Positions 22,463 through 32,777 of a stretch of DNA of 64,000 bases are shown in pieces. Source of the stretch: Entamoeba invadens IP1 (lineage: Eukaryota; Evosea; Mastigamoebida; Endamoebidae). The stretch spans positions 21,989 through 85,988 of the forward strand of contig NW_004440445.1 in NCBI RefSeq assembly GCF_000330505.1, read 5' to 3'. Made by a program: the position numbers and the translations under genes. Within the stretch, counting starts at the first letter, position 1; every line of letters begins with the position of its first letter. The notes under the pieces are model-generated. The model searched no databases. It saw only the letters and a list, made by a program, of their open reading frames with translations, and was not told the origin of the DNA.

Positions 22463-24313
22463 ATGAGTCGGCCACCTCTTCGGTTTTTTGATGAATCAAA
22501 AATTCCAGGACGTCTCAGGTCTTCACATCCTTTGCTGTGCATAGGAAAGATTTGTTATGTACAGAGGAGTAATTGGGACTATGAAAATTACGACTTTGTT
22601 TATGAGTGTGCAGGTGATAAATGCAATGTAACAGTTTATATTGTTGGTGATGACTATGAAATAGTTGGTGATCATAGTTGTGTTTGTGACCACGAAGCTA
22701 AATTTATGGCAAGGTGTCGTCACGAATCTGCATTCCTTGAATTTGAAAAATCAATTAGCGACACGCCCCGCAATATTGCACTTCGTGTTCAAACACATGA
22801 ATATTGCAATAAAATGACACACTTAGAAATGCAAGCTTGTAAAAGATATATTATTCGACTTCAATCTGCAGTACTTGGACCCAACCCAACTTCAATGAAT
22901 GACATCACTCTGAGTGATACTTTGCGGACAACTATAGAGAGAAAAAGCGAAATAAACCCAGACAATATGTTTATGTTTTACGATTCATTTGAAAAAGATG
23001 ATTCTCTCCCTCGTATTTTAGTGTTTAGTTCTCATTTGCAACAACTTATTGCGTCTAAGGCAGATCACATATTTGCAGATGGAACTTATCATATCACACC
23101 AAATACAGTTCAATGTCTGTACACCATACATGCGTATGTCGATAACACGTGCTATCCCGTTGTTTTCATTCTCTTACCCAACGAAACCGAAGAAACTTTT
23201 ACTCGTGCGTTTTCAACACTTATTAACGTCTTCTCAAATGTAAAATTTGCACATTGTGATTGCCAACTATCGGCCATCAATTCACTTATTAAAGTGTTCA
23301 AAGTTGACATAAAATTGTGTTAATTTCATCAAAACCAGGCAGTTTTTAGGATGGTGGGTAAACTTGGTTTATCAACGGAGTATACAAACAATGCAAAACT
23401 TCATTTGTGGATACTTCGTCTTTATGCTTAACCTTTCTTACCAGAAAACGAAATAAGTAAATGTTTTGCCGATACTTTTGAAGTAATGTCGCTGTCAAAA
23501 GGCTATGGTGTTACTGAAGAGGTGAGAGAAAGATTTATCGAGCTTTTGGCCTACTACAAAAGATTTTGGATCGAAAAAATAGGAACGAAAAGGTGGTCAC
23601 AGTTTTTTGTTGAAAATAGAACAAAGAACTTTTGTGAGGGGTTCCACAATGGAGTTGGATTGAGTTTCCAAATAGCACACCCGAGGTTTGTAGTTCTAAT
23701 AGACATGCTTAGACGACTTGAAAATGTTTGTAGACAAAAGTGGGTCGATCAAATTACATCTCACGATGTTGAAATTGTTTATAAAAAGACGAATGCTAAA
23801 CTTTGTAAAGATTTAAATAAAACAATGCAAAGTTATTTACTTGGAAAATTTGAAACACAAGTAATGTACTTGGACGAAATAGCAAAGATGAACATGGAAT
23901 ACAATTTCAAAACAAAAGCTTCTCGTCATAATATTTCTAATACTGCTATTACACGTTCAAAAGAACTTCTTAACGAAATGAATAAACTTATTGAAAAACA
24001 AAAGGATGTCGTTTTTGATGAAAATGGAAGTTCTCCGAGTACATTTGATTCCACACTTCCAAACAAACAAAGTGAATTGGAATTCGATACAACAATTTCT
24101 TATGTTAACGAATACGAATCATTATCGAGTAAAACATTAAGTAAAATAATGAAAAATGATGACGATAGTGAATTTTCAACAAGAAATGAAACTCCAACAA
24201 TTATCCAAGATGAAATTGAACTTAATGAATTTAACAAAACCGATACAAAAATCCGAGTAACAAGAAAACTTGCAAAAGAAAAAACAAAAGTTAAAAAAAA
24301 CTTTCAACTTTAA
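22463..24313 (+). pseudogene. MULE transposase, two ORFs separated by a disrupted segment
   Basis: The first part (22463-23323, 286 residues) has an N-terminal Cys/His region (VYECAGDKCNVTVYIV, VGDHSCVCDHE) like the FLYWCH/WRKY-type zinc fingers of MULEs. It continues with IFADGTYHITP (first catalytic Asp) and a HCDCQLSAINSL segment at the second Asp. The frame breaks at about 23320. The second part (23486-24313, 275 residues) has YYKRFWIEKIGTKRWSQFF and ENRTKNFCEGFHNGVG, the conserved block holding the catalytic Glu. The C-terminal 100 residues are Ser/Asn/Glu-rich with a basic tail. At least one frameshift and a stop near 23429 lie between the parts. Confidence 0.85.
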
Positions 24314-24437
24314 AAAAACCAAGAAAATGTCGAGTTGAAAGAAAAAAGAAACTCACTATATGCCAACAAATTGAAGTTGAAAAAATAATACAATACAAAT
24401 GAATAAGTAATTTGTGATATTTGGTTAACTTGATTAA

Positions 24438-24791
24438 ATATATATTTCTTTTTTTTAATTCAAAATCATTTTATTAATTTTTATTATTGAATATAATGCA
24501 TTTTAATTATCAAATATTATAATTTATTATTACAACATAAATAGTTTAAGTGATTCTTTATGTTTTTGATTTTTGTTTTTAAATGGTCTACAATAAAATG
24601 GGATTCAACACAAGAAGCCACATCATTTGTTATTTTTGCATCAACGTTTGAGTGGCAATTACATTTTTGGGTTTTTATATATGTTATTGATTCAAATTAT
24701 TTTTATAAATAATTCAAAAGAATTGTCGACAAATGTCACCAGGGTTTCGACAAATGTCATGTCCGATAAATGTAAATTTCGACAAATGTCA
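24438..24791 (-). repeat. Right terminal inverted repeat of the MULE
   Basis: 354 bp, reverse complement of 21860-22213. The plus-strand frame through it from 24627 is an artefact except for the capsid sequence beyond 24791. Confidence 0.9.
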
Positions 24792-24799
24792 AGATACCC

Positions 24800-26305
24800 T
24801 TATCAACAGCAAGTTCCATTTAATAGTAATGCTCATTCTAAAATAGTGATTACAGATCCATCTTTCCATATTACTAATATTGATAAGAGTTGTTTAAGTG
24901 CAAACATTAAATTAAGACTTAAATTAGTTCTAGATGAATCAAGAACTGCAACCACATGTGTTGAAAAGAATCTAATGCTTGTATGTTATTTATTGGTTTA
25001 AAAGATTCTACTCAATGGCTAGACAGTATGAAAATTAATTGGAAAATGGAACTACATATTATGAAAACACTAAGATGATATACGAAACAACTATTTCTGG
25101 AATGTGTAGAACTCAACAAGAAAAAGAATCTAGAGCTGGTGTTTATACAGCTTGGAAAATGCTTTTGAACATAAAATAATGTATGTGGAGTATATGTTAA
25201 AGTTGATGATTTTCTTTGAAATTCAACATTTGATGCTGAAATGAAATTGATAATTCCTTTAGATAATTTCTTACCTTTACAATCATTTACTTCATATCCA
25301 AATGCAATATTTAATGAATTTGAATTAGATATTAAACAAAGAATTACTCAAAATTTTGTTTATTGTCAGGTTAATCCATCAATATTATGCGATGAATTTA
25401 ATGAAAATCATTTAGCATCTGATAAAATTACGTGTTCAACTTCTGATTGGATGAAAGGTGTGTCTAAAGAATTTACACAAATTGGTGATAAATCACTTAT
25501 GCTTGGTTATTGTTATTTCTCAACTGGAAATAGCTTTAGTCAGTTTACTGGAACAGTTCAAATTCAAGAAAGTACTTGTACATTATTCCAAAGTATTATT
25601 AATGGTTTTAATGTTAAGGATTCGGTATTGAAAGAAATATATGATTAATATAGTAAAACACCATTATTTGTTCCAGCTCAAATGACAACTGAATATGATT
25701 TTCCACCAAATCAATCTCTTTCTAGAATTAATTGTTAAAATTTGATGAGCTATCTAAATACATCTTTGTTATTCTTCTTATTCCCAAGATCTAATAATCA
25801 ATGTACTGTATCTAAAAATCCTCATATTAACGATATGAAAGTTATAACAGCAAACAGAACTATACCAGATCAACAAATGGATACATTATCAAGTGAATTT
25901 AGTGAATTCCAATTAGCAAATACCAATTTTGATACATTATTTGTTGCTCCTCAATCTATAATTAATAGTTTAACATTTAATGAATATTCTGAAAATACTA
26001 ATAATTCATCTAAACATATCAAATATCTAAGTGATGCTACTGATTTTATGATGTCAACTCCTTTAGAAAGATATGGTTCTGGATGCTTCTTTGATGGTTT
26101 ATATTCGACAGCAAATATTCAATTAACACTTCAAGAAACACCTATGTTTGGAGATTATAATCCATATATTAAACCAAGTGGATATACTGGTTCAGTTAAT
26201 ACTAATGCTATTAATATTATTTTATTAAATGATGCTATGTGGTCATTATCACCAAATAAGGTTGAATTACTTACTAATGTTGATTTAGATACTATGTTCA
26301 AATAA
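24800..26305 (+). pseudogene. 3' part of Polinton major capsid protein gene, broken
   Basis: After the MULE the frame resumes with QQQVPFNSNAHSK and is disrupted at about 25000-25240. It continues as IIPLDNFLPLQSF (25241), stops at 25646 and again near 25737, then runs to 26305 with RSNNQCTVSKNPHI, STPLERYGSGCFFDGLY and INIILLNDAMWSLSPNKVE. These blocks resemble the C-terminal half of Polinton/adintovirus double-jelly-roll capsid proteins, which build an icosahedral shell. The assignment is from remembered family features, not an alignment. At least two stops and two frameshifts make it dead. Confidence 0.6.
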
Positions 26306-26340
26306 AATAATAATAATATATTTAATCTTTATTTTTAGTA

Positions 26341-27446
26341 ATAAATGAAACAACTTTAACAACTTATCAAGATAAAAGTAAAAATAGTGTTTTTTGCACT
26401 TCATATTTTAATCCTTCTACAATAACATCTAATGAAATTAAAACTGATAAAATTACAAGCATAGATGGAACAGTAAGTATAAATACAAAAGATATTTCTT
26501 CTACTGATTATGTAAATTCTGAAATATTAACATATTATAATAAATCTAAAAGTTACAGCGACAATGTAGCATTAGTATGTAATACATATTCTGATATGAT
26601 TGCATCAGCGTGTAACGGGTATAGCGACAATGTTGGTTCTTCATGTAATGCGTATCAAATACAAAAACAGCTTCAATACCAACTCCAAAAATAATATATC
26701 CATATCCAAATATAATTTCGCAAGATGTAAAAACATATAAAAATGTTACTTATTCTATTAAATCAGAAACTGATAAAACTTCATGTTTCAGAATAAAAAT
26801 TGATAATGTTACAGAATTCTTAACAACAAATAGAATAGTAAAAGTAGTTCCATATGTAATTATTAATAATGAAATTTATAAAGTTATTGAACAAGTTAGT
26901 GGTAAAAGTATGTTGAATGGAAAAATATATACAACAGTACTAAATCTATTTAATATAAATGAGCATCCAATAATAATAATACCAGATACAGTTGGTTATT
27001 TGTGGGGTGATGGATATTATTGTTTTAATTATTTCAGTTTATATTTACCAAAAAAATTTACATCAAACAGTGATTTAACATCACTAACATCTAAACCAAT
27101 ATGTGTTTATTCATATTGTAATCTTAATAATTTATTTTATCCTGGTATTAATTATTCAGGAAGTAATCCATATTTAATGTGGAATAATATAACTATAGAT
27201 AGTAATCAGATATATCTAATAGAACCAAATTTACAAATAACAAATACATCATCTATTAAAGAGATATGTCAAGGTTCTTCACTAAAAATATATATGTCAT
27301 CCAAAGCTGTATCTAATTTTACATATTATAAAACATATATTATTAATTCATTAGGAAGAACTACCACAACTACAATTTATGATAGTTTGAATCGAGTACT
27401 ATTTATAATACTTATAATTCTAGAAACGATTTATGGTAATTTTTAA
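26341..27446 (+). pseudogene. Fibre/appendage-like Polinton gene, frameshifted
   Basis: The first frame from 26341 reads FNPSTITSNEIKTDKITSID and ISSTDYVNSEILTYYNKSKS, then short repeats YSDNVALVCNTYSDM / YSDNVGSSCNAY. This is the style of a trimeric fibre or tail-like shaft. The frame shifts at about 26660 into a second open part ending at 27446 (VTYSIKSETDKTSCFRIK; YLWGDGYYCFNYFSLY), plausibly a globular head. I do not recognise the family. It lies directly downstream of the capsid fragments on the same strand. Confidence 0.4.
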
Positions 27447-27496
27447 ATCACTAACATAATCGAAGATTCCATAATGTGTTTTTTTCAAATCACTAA

Positions 27497-27670
27497 ATGG
27501 TTGAATTAGAAAAAATAGTAGAATTAGCATCATTATTATCATTTATATTTATATTAATATTTATTACAGTATTAAAAATATTTACATATTTGTTTAAAAA
27601 GAGATTATTCAAATTAAAAGAACAAAAAATATTAACAACAGATATAACACCAAGAATACATAGTGTATAA
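27497..27670 (+). CDS. Small single-span membrane protein, 57 residues
   Basis: ATG 27497 to TAA 27670. Starts MVELEKIVELASL, then a strongly hydrophobic stretch (about residues 12-33, LLSFIFILIFITVLKIFTYL) followed by a basic tail (KKRLFKLKEQK). It ends about 25 bases before the stop of the convergent minus-strand ORF. Small membrane proteins are common in virus-like elements, but the function is unknown. Confidence 0.5.
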   Translation: MVELEKIVELASLLSFIFILIFITVLKIFTYLFKKRLFKLKEQKILTTDITPRIHSV

Positions 27671-27696
27671 AATACTACGAAACTACGGTTCTCAAG

Positions 27697-28185
27697 TTAA
27701 AATACTAACTCTAACTCAACAATGAAATAATAATCAGAATCAATATTGATTATATTATTTTTGTAATCAGTAAACCATATTTTTATTTTTCGTTTATTGT
27801 CTTTGATTTCAAATGATTTTTGATTATCACTGTTAGCAAAAATTATAAATCCATCTTGTGAAGGATAATAATAAGAAGTATTCAAATCACTTCTTAAAAT
27901 ATTTCCACAATCAATCTGACCAGATGAATTATAAAATCTAGTAGCAATAGTATTACTATATTTATTATTAGTAGAACAAACAAATTCAATTGGTAATTCA
28001 ACTTCAAATTGATATGTATTTATTACTTTGCAATTATTATTATGTAAATTCATATATAATTTTCTCATTTTATAGAACAAAAATAAACATATACATGAAT
28101 AACAAATTGTAAATAAGCTTCGCATAGATTGTATTCTATTCGACTTCATTAGTAATATTGAATTAGATGTAATCTTGAAGTGCAA
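27697..28185 (-). CDS. Polinton ORF, possible jelly-roll minor capsid protein
   Basis: Open for 162 codons. The first 40-45 residues probably overlap the decayed integrase end, so the real start is likely an internal Met (MRKLYMNLHNNN or MNLHNNN). The rest is beta-rich: YQFEVELPIEFVC, DGFIIFANSDNQ, RKIKIWFTDYKNNIINIDS, ending YFIVELELVF. This style fits a single-jelly-roll (penton-like) virion protein. The evidence is weak and positional. It is the best-preserved ORF of the relic. Confidence 0.4.
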   Translation of the reverse strand: MHFKITSNSILLMKSNRIQSMRSLFTICYSCICLFLFYKMRKLYMNLHNNNCKVINTYQFEVELPIEFVCSTNNKYSNTIATRFYNSSGQIDCGNILRSDLNTSYYYPSQDGFIIFANSDNQKSFEIKDNKRKIKIWFTDYKNNIINIDSDYYFIVELELVF

Positions 28186-28199
28186 AATAACATGGAATT

Positions 28200-29200
28200 G
28201 TTACGAATTTTTTCATTATCATCAAGTTTTTATCATACTATGTTACCATGATCATATATATCATTGTTGCTTTAGTACTAAAATAGTTTCTTGTCTTTCT
28301 GAAAGTATTGTCTTTGCTATTATCCAAATATATTATTAACTTGTCTCCATATTTATAAGATAAAAATCAATTTTTAAATTGTTTATATAATATTTCATCA
28401 TTCTTCTTAACCATTTGTTTAATATAATCATATTCAAGTTGATAGCATTTATACATATTGTTTTAATTAGGTATGTATTGCATATCAATAGGTCGATAAC
28501 CAGTTTTATTATGTTTTGAAAAATTAAAGTAAGTAACAATTTCTTGAATAAGTATATCTTGATTTTTGTTTACATATCTTGACATTGTATTATCATAAGC
28601 AGTTCTGATAACTCGATCTACAACTCTGTTTTTATAAATATGTTTGGATGAAGATGAATATGTTCTTATATTCAATTTATTGAAATAATTTGACATATAA
28701 GTGCTATTCAATGCAGATTCACCATCAAAACGTATGTTGTCAAACACTATTTAAAATACAAGTAAAGTATTAAAAGGCATTATTAAACTCTTATTGTTTT
28801 TATTGTATAATGAAAATACATATAAATATTTGGTGTTAATATAAATAATGAACATGAATGTATTTTGTTTCATTCTATTTTCAGAATTAAAGAAAGCTAA
28901 ATTGACTTCATAACTATTAAAATATGGAAAGTAATAAGGTCTCGAATACAGTTTTTTCATGGTTTTTGGATTAAAGTCACGACTGATAATTTGTTTTTTG
29001 TTAACATCTTTCTTCAAAATTGATTCATATTTATTTAAACTCTTAAATGGATAATCAATTGTCAATTTGTTAAATGGTATATTCTATATATCTACTTTAT
29101 TTCTAGGTTTATTTAATATTTGTTCTCTACGTCGCATTTTTCTTGTTTTGTGTTTTTGAATTTGTTTTTGTTTAATATCAATATCTTCTCTAAAACTCAT
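28200..29200 (-). pseudogene. Polinton retroviral-type integrase, broken
   Basis: Minus strand from ATG 29200 (MSFREDIDIKQKQIQKHK). Two in-frame stops (near 29084 and 28750) interrupt an otherwise continuous frame to 28463. Core blocks: NSYEVNLAFF, INTKYLYVFSLYNKNNKS, NIRFDGESAL, KNRVVDRVIRTAYDN, FNFSKHNKTGYRPIDMQ. These follow the DDE integrase fold used by Polintons. Relative to the usual D, D35E triad, the first Asp reads Asn and the final Glu reads Asp, with 35 residues between the last two. After 28463 a frameshifted tail (KYGDKLIIYLDNS) gives the C-terminal part to about 28190. Confidence 0.7.
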
Positions 29201-29325
29201 TTCTCATTTATAATTAATTCAATTATTAAAAATCAAATTAATTATTTTTTATTATAATGTAACGTCATGGAACCTCACTTCGTTTCGGTTCTCCTCTCTG
29301 ATGTAGTAGTTATAGTATGTCGACA

Positions 29326-30836
29326 CTCTCGAACTCGCAAAATTTTTGCATTATTATTAAAATGTTAGGCTATATGTATTTTGACATGTATTACCCATTT
29401 ATTATAATATAATATCAATATCAAGGTTATACCTGTATAACCGTACAAACCTCCTCGGGTTCAGAGAACCGTACAGGGTCTGAATGTTACAAAAAAATTT
29501 TTAATTTAGTTTTTGACTTCGTTTTTCAATGTGTTTTATTTTTTTAACCCTTCCAATACCAGAAATATACTTGTTATAACACACATACATATCAATATAA
29601 ACATTAATCGGTAAACTAAAAGTTATTCTAAATTAAACAGTATTTAGTTTTAATATTGTAGTTTTCAGTTCTGGTTTAATTTAACATTTATAATATATAA
29701 AAAGTTTGCACGTTTTATTTTTGTATGTTATATAAATTAAAAGTCTAACACAGTTGTGTTATACATATTAGTTATAAAATATATTTCATAATAATTTAGA
29801 GTAATGAATATAAAGGTTCTTTCTTTAAAATGTGAAAAAGGTAGTAATGATATTCATATACATTTAATTTATTTTGTGTAATGAAAACGAATTTTTTAAA
29901 ACGATAGTTAAGAAGAAAAAAATGAAAAATAATTCTCGTATACATATGATTCTCAACAAAATTTCATAAAGTGAGAACGCTAATAATCAGTGTGGTTGCA
30001 CAACTAATATCATAATATTAATTTGTTTGTTACATATATCAAAATTCAATAAAATATCAACATTTTTACACGTTAGTTACAAAACATCAAAACATTTACA
30101 ATATAAACTAAATAAAAATAATTACTTTTAGTATTTTTAAAGTATGACGTATCCCTTGTTTTTCAATGAAAGAATTTTTATCAGAATTTTATTTGATATG
30201 TTTTCTTATTTTAAAACCCTGTTTTGGAAAGACTTATTGTGTATAGTTTATTATACTATACAAATTATTGATATAAAAAGAAAAAATTTTTAAACTTGAA
30301 AATAATAACAAGAAAAGTCGTCAAGTTTTCCTCACAGAAAAAGTGAACCTTTTTTCAACAAAAATACGATTTTAGGTTAAAATTTACTATTAATTTTGTT
30401 TTCTGGTATTCCCCATGGTTGTAAAGAGTTTAAAGCGTTTTTTGCATTATTTCTTTCTAATATACACTCAAAATGAATAAGATATAAATAAGTATACATT
30501 TTTTGGAAATTTTTGGTACCGGAAGGGTTAAATTGCAAAAATATAAGTGTAAAATTGGTATTCTCAAGCAATTTTTTGTCATTTGACCAAAGAAAAATGG
30601 TCGAAACCCCCATATAAAAACTATTTAATTCTTTACGATTTTTGAACATTAATAATCGCAAAAACGAGGAAAATCAATAATAAAAACTGTTTCATCATTT
30701 GGAGTTTTTGAGATTTTGAAATTAAAAAAAAAATCGCAGTAGGATATCATAGGGTATTAAAAATGGGAAGGGTTCAAAAGTTAAAAAACCATAATGAATT
30801 GATTTTCATAATATGCGATTTTTGCGAGTTCGAGAG
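29326..30836. repeat. Inverted repeat pair around CTCTCGAACTCGCAAAA
   Basis: CTCTCGAACTCGCAAAA at 29326-29342 is inverted at about 30820-30836. A TAGTAGTT motif lies outside each arm (about 29305 and 30845). The pair encloses the piggyBac-like element. It may be the terminal repeat of a larger lost element or the arms of an inverted duplication. Confidence 0.6.
29548..30527. mobile_element. piggyBac-like non-autonomous element with TTAA target duplication
   Basis: 980 bp beginning CCCTTCCAATACC and ending GGTACCGGAAGGG. It is flanked by TTAA on both sides (29544-29547 and 30528-30531). The ends are imperfect inverted repeats: CCCTTCC, two mismatches, TACCA, then A/T-rich. TTAA duplication with CCC...GGG ends is the hallmark of piggyBac. 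No transposase is encoded. Confidence 0.65.
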
Positions 30837-31045
30837 AGGTGAACTACTAACGACTTTAATATTTTCTTTTTTGAAGCATATTGTAAACCATTTAAAAAAT
30901 ATTGAGCAACTTTGCATTTGATTACTTCATCATTATTTTCTTCATGTGTCAGGTAATAATCTGACGCAATTGTTTTATTGATAATAATGCCGCAAACTCT
31001 ACAAAAATCTTTTCTATCAACTAAAACTGCTATACTTTTTTAACT
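30806..31045 (-). pseudogene. Unidentified ORF fragment with a CxxC motif
   Basis: Minus strand, about 75 open codons without a clear start: VDRKDFCRVCGIII, SDYYLTHEENNDEVIKCK, then YFLNGLQYASKKKILKS and a stop. The composition is protein-like, unlike its surroundings. It may be the Cys-containing C-terminus of a transposase. One arm of the CTCTCGAACTCGC inverted repeat lies inside its end. Confidence 0.35.
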
Positions 31046-31289
31046 CCAATCAATTGTGTATGGCCTTTTTATATTTATTATCAGATTTTTTTAAATAAAA
31101 AATATATCAAAAAACAAATTTTTGGTTAACCCTTCGAGGACGGGAAAAATCAAAATTTGTAAAAAAATTAAAATCTTAGTCAATTGTAATGTAAATGTGA
31201 CCTTTTTTCTTTAATTTTTTCAAAAATACTAGACACCCTGGAACGACGGCTCTAGTATATTTTTATAGTAAAGTGTTATAAATTATAGT

Positions 31290-31340
31290 AAAAAAGTGAA
31301 TTTTTTGTTGAAGTTGGGATGAACAAAGGTTCACTTTTTT
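31290..31340. repeat. 11-bp stem hairpin, related to an inverted copy at 30337
   Basis: AAAAAAGTGAA (31290-31300) pairs with TTCACTTTTTT (31330-31340). AAAGGTTCACTTTTT at 31325 is also the reverse complement of AAAAAGTGAACCTTT at about 30338. Probably debris of a repeat family. Confidence 0.5.
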
Positions 31341-32710
31341 GCTTGGTGTTTTCAGAAACAAGTCACGGTTCAATGGAAAAGTCAGATCATATATTTATTG
31401 AGATGTCCACAACCAATTACGATAATAAAATTAATTATAAAATATAACAAAGACCAAATTGCATCATAAAACATACTGGTCCGAAATATTCAAAATCAAT
31501 TGCATCATAAAATAACAAAGAAAAGAAAAAAATAACAGACTTTGAGGTGTCTTGAAATTTCATTATGCAATTGATCTCAAAAACAATAACAAAAGAAATT
31601 AAATAGATTTTTTTGTAAACTTTGAAAAATACAAAAATTTAAAAATTGTATTTTGCTATTTTTTTGTAAAATAAATAAGATAAGACGAAAAGACACTTTT
31701 GTTTGTTCCGACTTTGAAAAAAATCTTAAAGAACATAAGTGTAAAATAAACAAAAAATAACTAAAATACATTTTCAAAAGTATCAAAAATCGCAAAATCG
31801 AGAAAAAATTATAAAATCAACTTTAACAATAAAAATAGTCGCATTAAAATAAACTTTGATCAAAACGAGGTTTTATTGTCACCCGTTGAGATTTACGTCG
31901 TGCCACTGTCGAGGAAGCAAGATATAAATTCATTGTTTGCAATTGTTTTTTTATCATTTTCAAACAAAAACAAAAGGCAAAACGTGTTTTATGCAATTTA
32001 TTTAGAATATAAAGATCTGTATTTGGTAAATAAATGTTTATTTTGCAGCCACTGTTTATTCATTTTCAAGTTATGCATTTTTGGGCAACAAACAAAAAAC
32101 TTATAGTAAATGTATAGAGATAATGAAAAACAAAGAAAAACACAAGTATAAAGACAACACAACTAAAACCAATGACAACACTTTAAACTATATTTTATAA
32201 TAAAATAAATTAATATATTATTAATAATTTATCATGTTATTTATAATAGTTTTATAATTATAATTGTTATATATAATAGTAACAATCATCAGACATAATT
32301 TTGACACAATAACACATCAACAATCATATCTTTACTACAACGTGATTTCATTGAAGTGATAAGTGATCACATTGATATAACAACGTTGTGTAATTAAAAC
32401 TATATTGTATTTTATGTATAATTATAACAAAAATGGTATAATCACCCCTTTTATAAAAGATATCATTATAAAAGATACATAGTGTTTGTAATAAAGCGCG
32501 TTTTGGCTGAAAACATATAGTTCAAATTTAAAACAAAACAAATAAGCATTTAATTTATATAAACAGAAACACACTCGTTTAGTGAATGATCAATTAAATG
32601 ATAATATGTGATATAATTGATGTAGTTGTTATAAAGATAACAATTTAATTATTTGGATGTTAAAATCGATTACATACTATATTTCTAAAATTATTTTACC
32701 ATTAATAATA

Positions 32711-32777
32711 TAGATTCTAAAATAATAATAATATAATAATAATATAATAATAATATAATAATAATAATAATAAAATA
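32711..32777. repeat. (AAT)n / AATAATAATAT microsatellite
   Basis: About 65 bases of AAT units with interspersed AT steps. Simple repeat with no further signal. Confidence 0.85.

Larger units (their letters stand above)
21860..24791. mobile_element. MULE (Mutator-like) transposon with 354-bp inverted repeats
   Basis: A 2932-bp element bounded by near-identical inverted repeats at 21860-22213 and 24438-24791. The outer ends carry two or three copies of a TGACATTTGTCGA-like motif. It holds a MULE-type transposase in two ORFs. It sits inside the capsid gene of the Polinton relic. No clean 9-bp target duplication was seen: AAGATTCAT on the left, AGATACCCT on the right. Confidence 0.88.
21000..29250. 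mobile_element. Polinton/Maverick relic, truncated and interrupted
   Basis: A cluster of decayed genes typical of Polintons (large virus-like DNA transposons): a double-jelly-roll-type capsid protein (plus strand, split), small virion-like ORFs, and a retroviral-type integrase (minus, right end). After removing the inserted MULE about 5.3 kb remains, much less than a full Polinton (15-20 kb). I see no protein-primed DNA polymerase and no packaging ATPase, so large parts are lost. Boundaries are approximate because no long terminal repeat was identified. Polintons have been reported from Entamoeba invadens, which supports the host inference. Confidence 0.7.

Noticed and set aside
21850..24802. 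9-bp target-site duplication of the MULE
   Set aside because: The flanks AAGATTCAT and AGATACCCT do not match well enough; no convincing duplication.
29270..29500. tRNA or other RNA gene near the GC-richer patch
   Set aside because: No paired acceptor stem or B-box-like motif; the local palindromes are too short.
31577..32106. Short ORFs on both strands as genes
   Set aside because: Phe/Leu/Lys-rich composition, no start context and no family resemblance; typical chance ORFs of AT-rich DNA.
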